Shown: in pieces, positions 18,708 through 27,741 of the stretch
Numbering within the stretch: position 1 is the first letter of the stretch
How the letters are laid out: every line of letters begins with the position of its first letter
Assembly (NCBI GenBank): GCA_905235565.1
Contig: CAJOLR010000002.1
Span: 18,005-82,004 of the forward strand
Origin: an uncultured Bacteroidaceae bacterium
GTDB lineage: Bacteria; Bacteroidota; Bacteroidia; Bacteroidales; Bacteroidaceae
DNA: 64,000 nt
Reading direction: 5' to 3'
Notes under the pieces: model-generated
Told to the model about the DNA's origin: nothing
Databases searched by the model: none
Seen by the model: only the letters and a program-made list of their open reading frames with translations
Position numbers and translations under genes: made by a program

Positions 18708-20111
18708 ATGCTTAAGAAATGTAGAATCATATTGGCGGCGTTGTTCCTGATAGGGATAACACTGCTTTTTCTGGGCGTAGGCCACAACTGCTGGGGCTGG
18801 ATGGCCAAACTCCAGTTCCTGCCTTCCCTGCTGGCCCTCAACCTGGCAGTCATAATAGGTGTAGTACTGCTCACCCTGCTTGTGGGCCGCATCTATTGCT
18901 CCGTAATCTGTCCGATGGGCGTATTCCAGGACCTGATAATCTGGATTCACCGCAAGTGCAGCAAACTGTTCACCAAAAAAAGCTTGAAATTCAAGTACTT
19001 AGGTGAGCACAAATGGGTGCGTTACGGCGTACTGGCGCTCTCAATAGTGTCGATAATAGCCAGCGGCCAGATGCTGATAGCGCTCATAGCCCCTTATAGC
19101 GCTTACGGACGAATGGTCCGTTCCATAGCCGCTATGGGGTCCGATACAATGACCCCCGCGCTGATCATAACCGGTCTGGTTACGCTGGTGATCATCTGCA
19201 TCTGCGCCTGGCTGTGGGGCAGGGAGTACTGCAATACCGTCTGCCCGGTAGGAACCACGCTCAGTCTTCTGAGCAGGTTCTCGCTGATGCGTCCCGTAAT
19301 AGATGAGAGCAAGTGCATAAACTGCGCCAAGTGTGCCCGCGGCTGTAAGGCGTCATGCATAGATTTCAAGGCACATAAGATAGATTACAGCCGTTGCGTG
19401 GACTGCTTCGACTGCATAGAGAACTGCGGTGATGGTGCACTCAAGTTCAAATACGTATGCAACCGTAAACCCGTCAAGGCCGATGCCCCCACAGATGAGG
19501 GCCGACGCGCATTCCTTGTAACCACAGCCGTAGTTGCCGCAGGTGCCGCCGCAAACGCCCAGGACCATATGCACGGTGGATTGGCCGAGGTAATCGCCAA
19601 GAAATCACCCGACCGCTCGGAACGTCTTGTACCGCCCGGATCAGGCAGCGTCAAGAGTTTCTATGACCACTGCACCGGATGCCAGCTCTGCGTGAGCGCC
19701 TGCAAGAATAAGGTGCTGCGCCCGTCATCGGACCTGGAGCATTTCATGCAACCGGTCATGGAGTACGACAAGGGCTATTGCCGTCCGGAGTGCAACGCCT
19801 GCAGCCAGGTGTGTCCGGCAGGTGCCATAAAGCCCGTGAGCGTGGAGCAGAAAATGGCTGTGCGCATAGGCGTGGCTCACGTTAATCTGGATCTCTGCCT
19901 GCCAGCAACCGGCAAGGACAGTTGCGGTAACTGCGCATATCATTGCCCGTCGGGCGCTATCAGGATGGTGCGCCAGCAGGGATCGCGCAATCAGATTCCG
20001 ACAGTCTCCGAGGACCGCTGCATAGGCTGCGGTGCATGTGAGAACCTTTGTCCCTCACGCCCCATCAGCGCAATCACCGTAAACGGACTATCTATTCACC
20101 ACAACGCTTGA
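18708..20111 (+). CDS. Membrane polyferredoxin (NapH-like 4Fe-4S protein)
   Basis: TM helices plus multiple CxxCxxCxxxC motifs (CINCAKCARGCKASC, CVDCFDCIENC, CTGCQLCVSACKNK, CIGCGACENLCPSRP). Confidence 0.85.
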   Translation: MLKKCRIILAALFLIGITLLFLGVGHNCWGWMAKLQFLPSLLALNLAVIIGVVLLTLLVGRIYCSVICPMGVFQDLIIWIHRKCSKLFTKKSLKFKYLGEHKWVRYGVLALSIVSIIASGQMLIALIAPYSAYGRMVRSIAAMGSDTMTPALIITGLVTLVIICICAWLWGREYCNTVCPVGTTLSLLSRFSLMRPVIDESKCINCAKCARGCKASCIDFKAHKIDYSRCVDCFDCIENCGDGALKFKYVCNRKPVKADAPTDEGRRAFLVTTAVVAAGAAANAQDHMHGGLAEVIAKKSPDRSERLVPPGSGSVKSFYDHCTGCQLCVSACKNKVLRPSSDLEHFMQPVMEYDKGYCRPECNACSQVCPAGAIKPVSVEQKMAVRIGVAHVNLDLCLPATGKDSCGNCAYHCPSGAIRMVRQQGSRNQIPTVSEDRCIGCGACENLCPSRPISAITVNGLSIHHNA

Positions 20112-20115
20112 TACT

Positions 20116-21453
20116 ATGGACAGAAGAGATTTCATCAAATATATGGGAGCAGGCGCAGCCGCTCTGGCGCTTGATTCATGCACACCCAAGGCCGCCAGGA
20201 ATCCCGGCAAGACCGGAACGTCAAACAAGGACCTGCACGGAGAGATGCTGCAGAACTATCCCGGCATAGGCGTGCTGGGTTACGGTTGCATGCGCTGGCC
20301 GCAGAAACGTAACGAGCAGGGCCGTCAGGTTATTGATCAGGAAGAGGTTAACCGTCTGGTTGACTATGCTCTGGAGCATGGAGTGAACTACTTTGACACA
20401 TCGCCCGTATATCTGGGAGGTGACAGCGAGCGCGCCACAGCCGAGGCACTTAACCGCCATCCGCGTGACAAGTGGATCCTGGCCACCAAGTTGTCGGTCT
20501 TTGGTAATTCCACGTTTGACGGTTGCCAGACAATGTACCGTCGCTCTCTTGAGATATTCAAGACAGACCATATAGACTACTATCTGTTGCACTCCATTCA
20601 GGACGGCAACGATTTCCGCAACCGTTTTGAGAATACCGGAATCATGGAATTCCTGGTTGCAGAACGTGAGGCAGGACATATCCGCAAACTGGGATTCTCG
20701 TTCCATGGCTATAAGGACGGTTTTGACCAGATGATGGCGCTGCACGACAAGTACCACTGGGACTTTGTGCAGATCCAGATGAACTATGTGGACTGGGAGC
20801 ACCCCAACGGCCGAAATACCCGTGCCGATTACCTCTATGCAGAACTTGACAGACGTGAGATCCCCATCGTGATAATGGAGCCTCTGCGCGGCGGAGCCCT
20901 ATCGGACGTACCGGCCCAGATTGCCGACCAACTGAAGGAACGTGAGCCAGAGCGCTCAATCGCATCGTGGGCGTTCCGTTATGTGGGCAGTTTCCCGCGT
21001 GTATTGGCCGCCTTGAGCGGTATGACCTATATGGAGCACCTGCAGGACAACCTGGAGACTTTCCTGGATTTCCAGCCGCTGGATGAGGATGAGAAGAAAC
21101 TGCTGCTGGATCTGGCCACCCAGATGGAGAATTATCCGCTGGTCAAGTGCACCGCCTGCAACTACTGCATGCCTTGCCCCTACGGCATCAACATACCCGG
21201 CATATTCAAGTTCTACAATGACAACATCACCGCCGGCACATACGTAAAGAGCAAGGAGCAGGCCGGTTACGCCCGCGCCCGCCGCAAGTATCTGCTGGCC
21301 TACAACGAGGCCATCCCCACAGTCCGTCAGGCCGATCACTGCATCGCCTGCCGCCGCTGCGAGCGCGAATGCCCGCAGAACATCCGCATCCCGGACGAGT
21401 TGCGCCGCATAGACCGCTACATAGAATCGCTCAAACGTGAAACCATAGAGTGA
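20116..21453 (+). CDS. Exported aldo/keto reductase-like protein with C-terminal 4Fe-4S domain
   Basis: RR-type signal MDRRDFIKYMGAGAAALALDSC; AKR barrel (YFDTSPVYLGGDSE, DYYLLHSI); C-terminal CTACNYCMPCPYGINIP and CIACRRCERECPQNI. Confidence 0.88.
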   Translation: MDRRDFIKYMGAGAAALALDSCTPKAARNPGKTGTSNKDLHGEMLQNYPGIGVLGYGCMRWPQKRNEQGRQVIDQEEVNRLVDYALEHGVNYFDTSPVYLGGDSERATAEALNRHPRDKWILATKLSVFGNSTFDGCQTMYRRSLEIFKTDHIDYYLLHSIQDGNDFRNRFENTGIMEFLVAEREAGHIRKLGFSFHGYKDGFDQMMALHDKYHWDFVQIQMNYVDWEHPNGRNTRADYLYAELDRREIPIVIMEPLRGGALSDVPAQIADQLKEREPERSIASWAFRYVGSFPRVLAALSGMTYMEHLQDNLETFLDFQPLDEDEKKLLLDLATQMENYPLVKCTACNYCMPCPYGINIPGIFKFYNDNITAGTYVKSKEQAGYARARRKYLLAYNEAIPTVRQADHCIACRRCERECPQNIRIPDELRRIDRYIESLKRETIE

Positions 21454-22106
21454 TACCGACAATAGAATACGTTCAGCAGAAGTTCAGGGAGTTTAACGTC
21501 ACGATGTTTGACGGCAGACTCCCTGAACCTCCTGTATCCATTACCAATGCCAAGACCTATCTGGGCGTGTGCGCCTTCCGCAAGCACCGCAAATGGCACG
21601 GAAGACTGGAGTATTCGGACTTCAAGATACGCATAAGCCGGCGGTTTGACCTGCCCCAGGATGAGATTGACAACACCATCATCCACGAGATGATACATTA
21701 TTACATAGGCCTTTTCAGCCCGGCCGATATGCCTGGTCACAGTGCTCTGTTCCGCAGTATGATGGCCGATATCAACACACGTTTTGGCCGACAAATCAGC
21801 GTGTCACACCGTTTGAGCGCGGAGCAGCAGGAGCAGGCAACCGATAATCGGCCCAAGAGACACATAGTGGCCAGGGTGGTTCTCAAAGACGGCCGCACCG
21901 GCATCAAGGTGATTCCCTGCATGGAGCGCCATATACGCCGTTACCGCCGCGGGATGATGGCCAGCGGCAAGATCAGCTCAATAGAGTTCTTTGAGACCAC
22001 CGACCCCTTCTTTAACCGCTTTCCCAGCTCATCGGCCTTTACCGTCTACTTTCCGGATCCCGCTCTCCTGGCACAGCATCTCTCAGGCTTGCAAGAATGC
22101 AACTGA
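21450..22106 (+). CDS. SprT-like zinc metalloprotease domain protein
   Basis: FDGRLPEPPVSITNAKTYLGVC, HEMIHYYIG (HExxH), DMPGHSALFRSMM; GTG start overlapping the upstream stop. Confidence 0.8.
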   Translation: MIPTIEYVQQKFREFNVTMFDGRLPEPPVSITNAKTYLGVCAFRKHRKWHGRLEYSDFKIRISRRFDLPQDEIDNTIIHEMIHYYIGLFSPADMPGHSALFRSMMADINTRFGRQISVSHRLSAEQQEQATDNRPKRHIVARVVLKDGRTGIKVIPCMERHIRRYRRGMMASGKISSIEFFETTDPFFNRFPSSSAFTVYFPDPALLAQHLSGLQECN

Positions 22107-22124
22107 GTTGCAATAGTGCTCGTG

Positions 22125-22132
22125 TACCTTTG
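22125..22132 (+). promoter_or_regulatory. -7 box TACCTTTG upstream of the P-type ATPase
   Basis: TAnnTTTG 27 nt upstream of ATG 22160. Confidence 0.55.
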
Positions 22133-22159
22133 CAGCGGAAATCAAAAAAAGTACGCTAT

Positions 22160-24052
22160 ATGACACACGAACATCATCATCACGAAGAGGAAGAGGAGGA
22201 GGGCCGCGGCCGCATCATCAAAATCATCTCTGCAACGGTACTTCTGATAGTTGCATCAATAATTGAGCGCAGGACCGATTGGGCCGACTGGCAGTATCTG
22301 CTGCTGTTCATGGTACCTTATCTGATTGTAGGCTGGCAGACACTGAAGGAAGCCGCCGAGGCCCTTTTTGAGGGCGAGCCCATGAGTGAGGATTTCCTGA
22401 TGAGCATAGCCACCATTGGCGCGCTTGCCATAGGATTCATGCCCGGGGCCGAAAACCAGTTTGCCGAGGCCGTATTCGTAATGCTGTTCTTCCAGATAGG
22501 CGAGGCGTTTGAGGAGGTGGCCGAGGGCCGGAGCCGCAAATCAATAGAACACCTTATGGACATACGTCCCGATACCGCCAATGTGGAGCGTGACGGAAAA
22601 CTGCTTACCGTAGCGCCCGATACCGTAACGCCCGGCGAGATAATCGTTATCCGTCCGGGAGAGAAAGTTCCCATGGACGGAGTGGTTATAGAGGGTACGT
22701 CAAGCCTTGATACTGTGGCGCTTACAGGTGAGAGTATGCCCCGCAGCGTAAACAGGGGTGATGAAATCCTTTCCGGTTGCGTAAACCTGAACGGCTTGCT
22801 CAAGGTACGCACCACCAAGGCATTTGCCGAGTCAACCGTATCCAAGATCCTGGACCTGGTGGAGAACGCAGCCGGGAGCAAGAGCCGCAGCGAGAGTTTC
22901 ATAACCCGGTTTGCACGCATATATACTCCTATAGTAGTGGGCTTGGCAGTGCTTGTGGCTGTGATTCCAAGCCTGATAACCGGCGAGTGGGCCACATGGA
23001 TCTACCGTGGCCTGCTGTTCCTGGTGGTATCGTGCCCCTGTGCTCTGGTTATTTCGGTCCCGCTCACATTCTTTGGCGGACTGGGCGGTGCATCCCGCAA
23101 GGGTATTCTTATCAAAGGCTCCAATCTTCTGGATAAACTGGCCGGCGTAAAGACCGTGGTGTTCGACAAGACAGGCACGCTTACCGAGGGCGTGTTTGAG
23201 GTGACCGCCGTGCATCCGCAGGAGATTGACAACAATGAACTGCTGCACCTGACCGCGCATGTGGAGCGCCATTCCACTCATCCCATTGCAATGGCTCTGC
23301 GTAACGCCTATCCCGATGAGCAGGATGACTGCGTGATAACCGATGTCCGGGAGACCGCGGGTCACGGAATCATAGCCAGTGTAAACGGCAGGAGCGTGGC
23401 AGTGGGCAACAGCAAACTGATGGAGAAAGTGGGTGCGGAGTGGCATCCATGCCACCACACCGGAACCATAATCCACGTGGCGATAGACGGTGTTTATGCC
23501 GGTCATATAGTGATATCAGACCGCATCAAGGAGGATGCCTCCCGGGCCATTGCCGACCTTAAGGATGCAGGTATCAGCAAGACGGTAATGCTTACGGGCG
23601 ACCAGAAGGCGGTTGCCGCAGCCGTTGCAGCAAAAGTCAAGGTTTACGAGTATCACGCCCAACTGCTCCCGGCCGATAAGGTGAGCATTGTTGAAAGACT
23701 GCTTGCAGGCGGAACGCTGGCATTCGTGGGCGACGGCATAAACGATGCTCCCGTGCTTACCCGCGCCGACATAGGCATAGCAATGGGTGCACTGGGATCG
23801 GACGCCGCAATCGAGGCCGCCGATGTGGTGCTGATGGATGACAAACCCTCCAAGATAGCGCTGGCCGTGCGCATAGCCCGCCGCACCATACGCATAGCAA
23901 AGGAGAACATCTGGTTTGCCATAGGAATCAAGATTGCCGTACTGCTGCTGGCAATCCCCGGCCTTGCCACGATGTGGATGGCGGTATTCGCCGATGTAGG
24001 CGTAACCGTGCTGGCAGTCCTCAACGCCATGCGCGCCCTCCGCATCCGCTGA
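22160..24052 (+). CDS. zntA: Heavy-metal translocating P1B-type ATPase (Zn/Cd/Pb-type) with His/Glu-rich N-terminus
   Basis: MTHEHHHHEEEEEEGRGR; SCPCALVISVPL, DKTGTLTEG, LTGDQ, VGDGINDAPVL. Start moved from 22097 to 22160. Confidence 0.9.
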   Translation: MTHEHHHHEEEEEEGRGRIIKIISATVLLIVASIIERRTDWADWQYLLLFMVPYLIVGWQTLKEAAEALFEGEPMSEDFLMSIATIGALAIGFMPGAENQFAEAVFVMLFFQIGEAFEEVAEGRSRKSIEHLMDIRPDTANVERDGKLLTVAPDTVTPGEIIVIRPGEKVPMDGVVIEGTSSLDTVALTGESMPRSVNRGDEILSGCVNLNGLLKVRTTKAFAESTVSKILDLVENAAGSKSRSESFITRFARIYTPIVVGLAVLVAVIPSLITGEWATWIYRGLLFLVVSCPCALVISVPLTFFGGLGGASRKGILIKGSNLLDKLAGVKTVVFDKTGTLTEGVFEVTAVHPQEIDNNELLHLTAHVERHSTHPIAMALRNAYPDEQDDCVITDVRETAGHGIIASVNGRSVAVGNSKLMEKVGAEWHPCHHTGTIIHVAIDGVYAGHIVISDRIKEDASRAIADLKDAGISKTVMLTGDQKAVAAAVAAKVKVYEYHAQLLPADKVSIVERLLAGGTLAFVGDGINDAPVLTRADIGIAMGALGSDAAIEAADVVLMDDKPSKIALAVRIARRTIRIAKENIWFAIGIKIAVLLLAIPGLATMWMAVFADVGVTVLAVLNAMRALRIR

Positions 24053-24089
24053 AAATTGCACATTAGGGACTGGCTCTAATGCGCAATTT
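24053..24089. repeat. Intergenic stem-loop aaattgcacattag-N9-ctaatgcgcaattt
   Basis: 14-nt arms, 13/14 complementary, immediately after the ATPase stop codon. Confidence 0.8.
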
Positions 24090-24124
24090 ACAATCAGAGG
24101 GGATGGTTCCGTCCGGTAAATTTG

Positions 24125-24132
24125 TATATTTG
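24125..24132 (+). promoter_or_regulatory. -7 box TATATTTG upstream of the DUF4380-like gene
   Basis: TAnnTTTG 18 nt upstream of ATG 24151. Confidence 0.55.
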
Positions 24133-24150
24133 CCCCAAAAATAGCGCTAT

Positions 24151-25065
24151 ATGAGAAAAGACAGAATATTTGCAGCCTTGATGGCAGTGGTAATATCAGG
24201 TGCAGCAAATGCACAGACAGTGAGCGGTAACGTAGAGGACGGTTTTGATGTAAAGGCCGGCAAAGTGACAATGAGAGTCAACGCCAAGGAAGGTGGCAAG
24301 ATTATCTCATACAAGTACGGTGAAACCGAGATGATTTCACAGCTTCGTATGCAGAACCAGTACGGCAGCACCTTCTGGACCAGTCCTCAGAAAGAGTGGA
24401 ACTGGCCTCCTGTAACAGAGTTTGACCGTGCCGCCTACAATGATGAGTCACATCTTTGCAAACGCACTTTCGGCGATAACACCCAATCGCTGTTCCTTAC
24501 CAGCCAGATAGGCCGGAAACTGCCGTTCCAGATACTCAAACAGTATGCACCAGACCCCAAAGGCAAGTTTATCCGAATATCATATACCATAATCAACAAA
24601 GGTGACGAGACCCGGAAAGTGGCTCCTTGGGAGATAACACGAGTCATATCCGATGAGGAGGCCCTGATATTCTTCGATGCTCCAGTAGAGAGCATCACTC
24701 CGGCCAACCTTATCCCGTTCAAGGGTGAGGCCGGCGCTTCATGGTACAATTTTGAGACAGGTGGCCAGAACCGAAAGATCAATGCCGATGGCAAGGGCTG
24801 GCTGGCATACGCCGCAAACGGCCTGCTTATGATCAAGAAGTTCGATGACCTGACCCCCACACAACCCGCGCCTGATGAGGCCGAAATACAGGTATACGTA
24901 AACCAGGGCAAGACATACATAGAATTGGAGAGCCAGGGAGAGTACAAGACTCTGGCCCCGGGCGAGGGATTTACTTGGGATGTTGACTGGTATCTGATTC
25001 CTCTAAAGGATAAGGCAGAGCCTTCCAGGAAGTTACTCAAGCTTGTACGGAAGACCATCAAGTAA
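24151..25065 (+). CDS. DUF4380-like secreted protein
   Basis: Signal peptide (ALMAVVISGAANAQ); GGKIISYKYGETEMI...GSTFWTSPQKEWNWPP resembles DUF4380. Confidence 0.7.
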   Translation: MRKDRIFAALMAVVISGAANAQTVSGNVEDGFDVKAGKVTMRVNAKEGGKIISYKYGETEMISQLRMQNQYGSTFWTSPQKEWNWPPVTEFDRAAYNDESHLCKRTFGDNTQSLFLTSQIGRKLPFQILKQYAPDPKGKFIRISYTIINKGDETRKVAPWEITRVISDEEALIFFDAPVESITPANLIPFKGEAGASWYNFETGGQNRKINADGKGWLAYAANGLLMIKKFDDLTPTQPAPDEAEIQVYVNQGKTYIELESQGEYKTLAPGEGFTWDVDWYLIPLKDKAEPSRKLLKLVRKTIK

Positions 25066-25073
25066 AAGGTGAC

Positions 25074-26132
25074 ATGGGGAAAATCAAATCATTTCTTGAA
25101 AGGAAGAACATTGTAATATCGGGAAAGCGTTACGGAGTAGATGCTTTGGGGGCTATGGCGCAAGGACTCTTTGCGTCACTTCTGATAGGTACGATCATCG
25201 CTACCATCGGCGAGCAGACAGGATTGCAGTGGCTGGTCGATATAGGCGGTTTTGCCAAGAGCATGGCAGGTCCGGCCATGGCAGCCTCGATAGCCTATGC
25301 GCTGGGCACGCCTAATCTGGTGCTTTTCTCAATGCTTGCAGTCGGTGCTGCAGCCAACAAGTTAGGTGGCGCCGGCGGTCCGCTTGCGGTCTATGTGGTG
25401 ACTGTTTTCGCATCCGAATTCGGCAAGGCCGTATCCAAGGAGACCAAGATTGACATTCTGATTACACCTCTCGTGACGATAGCAGTAGGTGTAGGCCTTT
25501 CTTACTGGTGGGCTCCCGGTATCGGTGCTGCTGCCAGCAGTCTCGGACACGTCATAATGTGGGCAACGACCAAACAGCCATTCCTTATGGGTGTTCTGGT
25601 ATCGGTCATCGTAGGCATGGCTCTGACCCTGCCGATAAGTTCGGCGGCAATATGTGCTGCGCTCAGTCTGACCGGTCTTGCCGGTGGAGCCGCCCTGGCG
25701 GGTTGCTGCGCCCAGATGGTTGGATTTGCGGTACTCAGTTTCAAGGAGAACCGATGGAACGGAATAATATCACAGGGCCTGGGTACCAGTATGCTTCAGA
25801 TGGGCAACATTATCAGGAATCCCAGGATATGGATTGTCCCCACATTGGTATCGGCCATAACCGGCCCCCTGGCTACCTGCCTTTTCCGGTTGGAGATGAA
25901 CGGTCCCGCCATTGCATCGGGTATGGGCACATGCGGTCTGGTAGGCCCGATAGGAGTCTATACCGGTTGGATGCAGGAGATTACGGCCGGTACCCGCACG
26001 ATGGTTGGAACAGCCGATTGGATAGGGCTTATAGCAATCTGCATAGTCTTGCCGGCTATACTTACCATTCTTTTCGGTGTGACGGTGCGCAGGGTCGGCT
26101 GGATAAAGGAGGGCGACCTCAAGCTTGACTGA
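25074..26132 (+). CDS. PTS_EIIC_2-like membrane transporter
   Basis: ISGKRYGVDALGAMAQGLFASLLIGTII..., long hydrophobic Gly/Ala-rich TM protein matching the PTS EIIC type-2 family pattern. Confidence 0.8.
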   Translation: MGKIKSFLERKNIVISGKRYGVDALGAMAQGLFASLLIGTIIATIGEQTGLQWLVDIGGFAKSMAGPAMAASIAYALGTPNLVLFSMLAVGAAANKLGGAGGPLAVYVVTVFASEFGKAVSKETKIDILITPLVTIAVGVGLSYWWAPGIGAAASSLGHVIMWATTKQPFLMGVLVSVIVGMALTLPISSAAICAALSLTGLAGGAALAGCCAQMVGFAVLSFKENRWNGIISQGLGTSMLQMGNIIRNPRIWIVPTLVSAITGPLATCLFRLEMNGPAIASGMGTCGLVGPIGVYTGWMQEITAGTRTMVGTADWIGLIAICIVLPAILTILFGVTVRRVGWIKEGDLKLD

Positions 26133-26134
26133 CA

Positions 26135-26505
26135 GTGAAGATTGAACTGGCAGGGAACTACAGTTACGGGAGGATGGTCAGGTCATCCGTCCCGTCTGTC
26201 CTTATGATGCTGATAACGGCCATACTGTTCCTGTTCCTGGCCAGGCCTGTTGCCATACTCCTGGGGGCCGAAGGAGAACTGGTGGACCTGTGCGTCACAT
26301 ATAGCCGCATTCTGGTACTGGTGCTGCCGTTGTTTATGTGCCAGATGGCTTTCCACTCCTTTTATTTGAGCTGGGTTCAATATTTGTCCTACCCGTATTC
26401 CTTGGACTTGACGGGGTCTGGCTTGCTGTCGATGCAGCCGATGTCCTGGCTCTGATAATGTCGGTAATACTTCTTGCCGTATTCCGTCGTCGTTACGGAT
26501 ACTGA
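26135..26505 (+). pseudogene. MATE-family efflux transporter remnant with internal deletions
   Basis: Frame 1: MKIELAGNYSYGRMVRSSVPSVLMMLIT joined to AILFLFLARPVAILLGAEGELVDLCVTYSRILVLVLPLFMCQMAFHSFYLSW. A second frame gives the MATE-like C-terminus FELGSIFVLPVFLGLDGVWLAVDAADVLALIMSVILLAVFRRRYGY*. Confidence 0.75.
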
Positions 26506-26511
26506 AAAAAA

Positions 26512-26534
26512 ACTCCGGCCTTGCGGACCGGAGT
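26512..26534. terminator. Stem-loop between convergent MATE remnant and rpsP
   Basis: actccggccttgcggaccggagt with an adjacent A-tract (T-tract for the minus strand). Confidence 0.75.
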
Positions 26535-26557
26535 CTTGATTGTCTTGGGCAAGAGAT

Positions 26558-27124
26558 TTATGCCTCGGCGGGAACTGCCTCTTCAGCAGGTGCCTCAGTA
26601 GCCTCGGCGGGTGCCTCCTCTGCTGCTGCTGCTTCTGCTGCAGCTGCCTCGGCTGCTGCCTTGGCCTCAGCCTTCTTGGTAGCCACCTTCTCAGCGATAG
26701 CCTCGTTTACCTTCTTTTCTGCTTCCAGTTTAGCCTTGCTCTGCTCGCGCCTGGTCTGCTCATCCTTAACGGTGATAGCCTTCAGAGCGCTCTCCTTAGC
26801 CTGCTTCCAGGCATCGAACCTGGCCTGAGCTGCTGCCTCATCGAATGCGCCTTTCTTGACGCCACCCTTGAGGTGCTTCATAAGATACACACCCTCACGT
26901 GACAGGATGTTACGTGCGGTGTCGGTGGGCTGTGCGCCAACCATTACCCAATACAGGGCTCTTTCGAAGTTCAAATCTACTGTAGCGGGATTGGTGTTAG
27001 GATTATAGGTACCAATCTTCTCAATAAACTTTCCATCACGTGGAGCTCTGGAGTCTGCAATTACGATTGAATAGAAGGCGTAACCTTTGTGGCCTCTTCT
27101 CTGCAATCTGATTTTTGCTGCCAT
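26558..27124 (-). CDS. rpsP: 30S ribosomal protein S16 with Ala/Glu-rich C-terminal extension
   Basis: [78 protein letters not shown]. Confidence 0.97.
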   Translation of the reverse strand: MAAKIRLQRRGHKGYAFYSIVIADSRAPRDGKFIEKIGTYNPNTNPATVDLNFERALYWVMVGAQPTDTARNILSREGVYLMKHLKGGVKKGAFDEAAAQARFDAWKQAKESALKAITVKDEQTRREQSKAKLEAEKKVNEAIAEKVATKKAEAKAAAEAAAAEAAAAEEAPAEATEAPAEEAVPAEA

Positions 27125-27186
27125 AAGTTGTTGTTTTTATTGAATTTATAAATGATTTGAATAACCGTTATCCCGTAACGGTGCCG

Positions 27187-27194
27187 CAAAGGTA
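27187..27194 (-). promoter_or_regulatory. -7 box TACCTTTG upstream of rpsP
   Basis: TAnnTTTG on the minus strand. Confidence 0.5.
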
Positions 27195-27286
27195 GTAAAA
27201 TTTGGCGAACTCACAATTAATCTGTGCTTTTTAATTTTTTCCGATAAAAATGTGATTTTGATACGTTCCGAGAATTAGAAATATCT

Positions 27287-27294
27287 TACATTTG
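27287..27294 (+). promoter_or_regulatory. -7 box TACATTTG upstream of rseC-rnf
   Basis: TAnnTTTG 26 nt upstream of ATG 27321. Confidence 0.55.
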
Positions 27295-27320
27295 TGGAAT
27301 AAATCGGATCAGGAGTATTA

Positions 27321-27734
27321 ATGACTCAGGAAATAAGGCACGACGGTATTGTGGACTCTGTTGAAGGTCAGACTGTTGTTGTACGTATTACCCAATCATC
27401 AGCTTGTGGAGGGTGTCAGGCAAGGAGCATTTGTCACGCTGCCGAATCCAAGGATAAGCTGGTTGAGGTGAATTGTACCGATGCCGGCAGCCTGCAGATC
27501 GGGCAGACGGTAACGGTGGCCGGTGCGGAGAGTCTTGGCATGAAAGCCGTGGCTTTCTCATTCGGGCTGCCTCTATTGCTTTTATTGGCCGCACTGATTA
27601 CTGCTGTGGCTGTCACAGGCAGTGAAAAGGTTGCGGCTATAGCAGCGTTGGGTATACTGTTGCCTTATTATATCGTGCTGTTCCTGCTCCGTGACAGGAT
27701 TAAAAAGGACTTTCAATTCAGTATCAAACTTTAA
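27321..27734 (+). CDS. rseC: RseC/MucC-like positive regulator / SoxR-reducing system protein
   Basis: GIVDSVEGQTVVVRITQSSACGGCQARSIC, two TM helices; first gene of the rnf cluster. Confidence 0.88.
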   Translation: MTQEIRHDGIVDSVEGQTVVVRITQSSACGGCQARSICHAAESKDKLVEVNCTDAGSLQIGQTVTVAGAESLGMKAVAFSFGLPLLLLLAALITAVAVTGSEKVAAIAALGILLPYYIVLFLLRDRIKKDFQFSIKL

Positions 27735-27741
27735 ACTGTAT

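Noticed and set aside
23516-24271. 251-aa minus-strand ORF
   Set aside because: Antisense to the P-type ATPase 3' end and the next gene; no coherent domain.
26540-26902. Cys-rich plus-strand ORF ([13 protein letters not shown])
   Set aside because: Antisense of the Ala/Glu-rich rpsP tail; cysteine runs arise from GCN/GCA repeats read in reverse.
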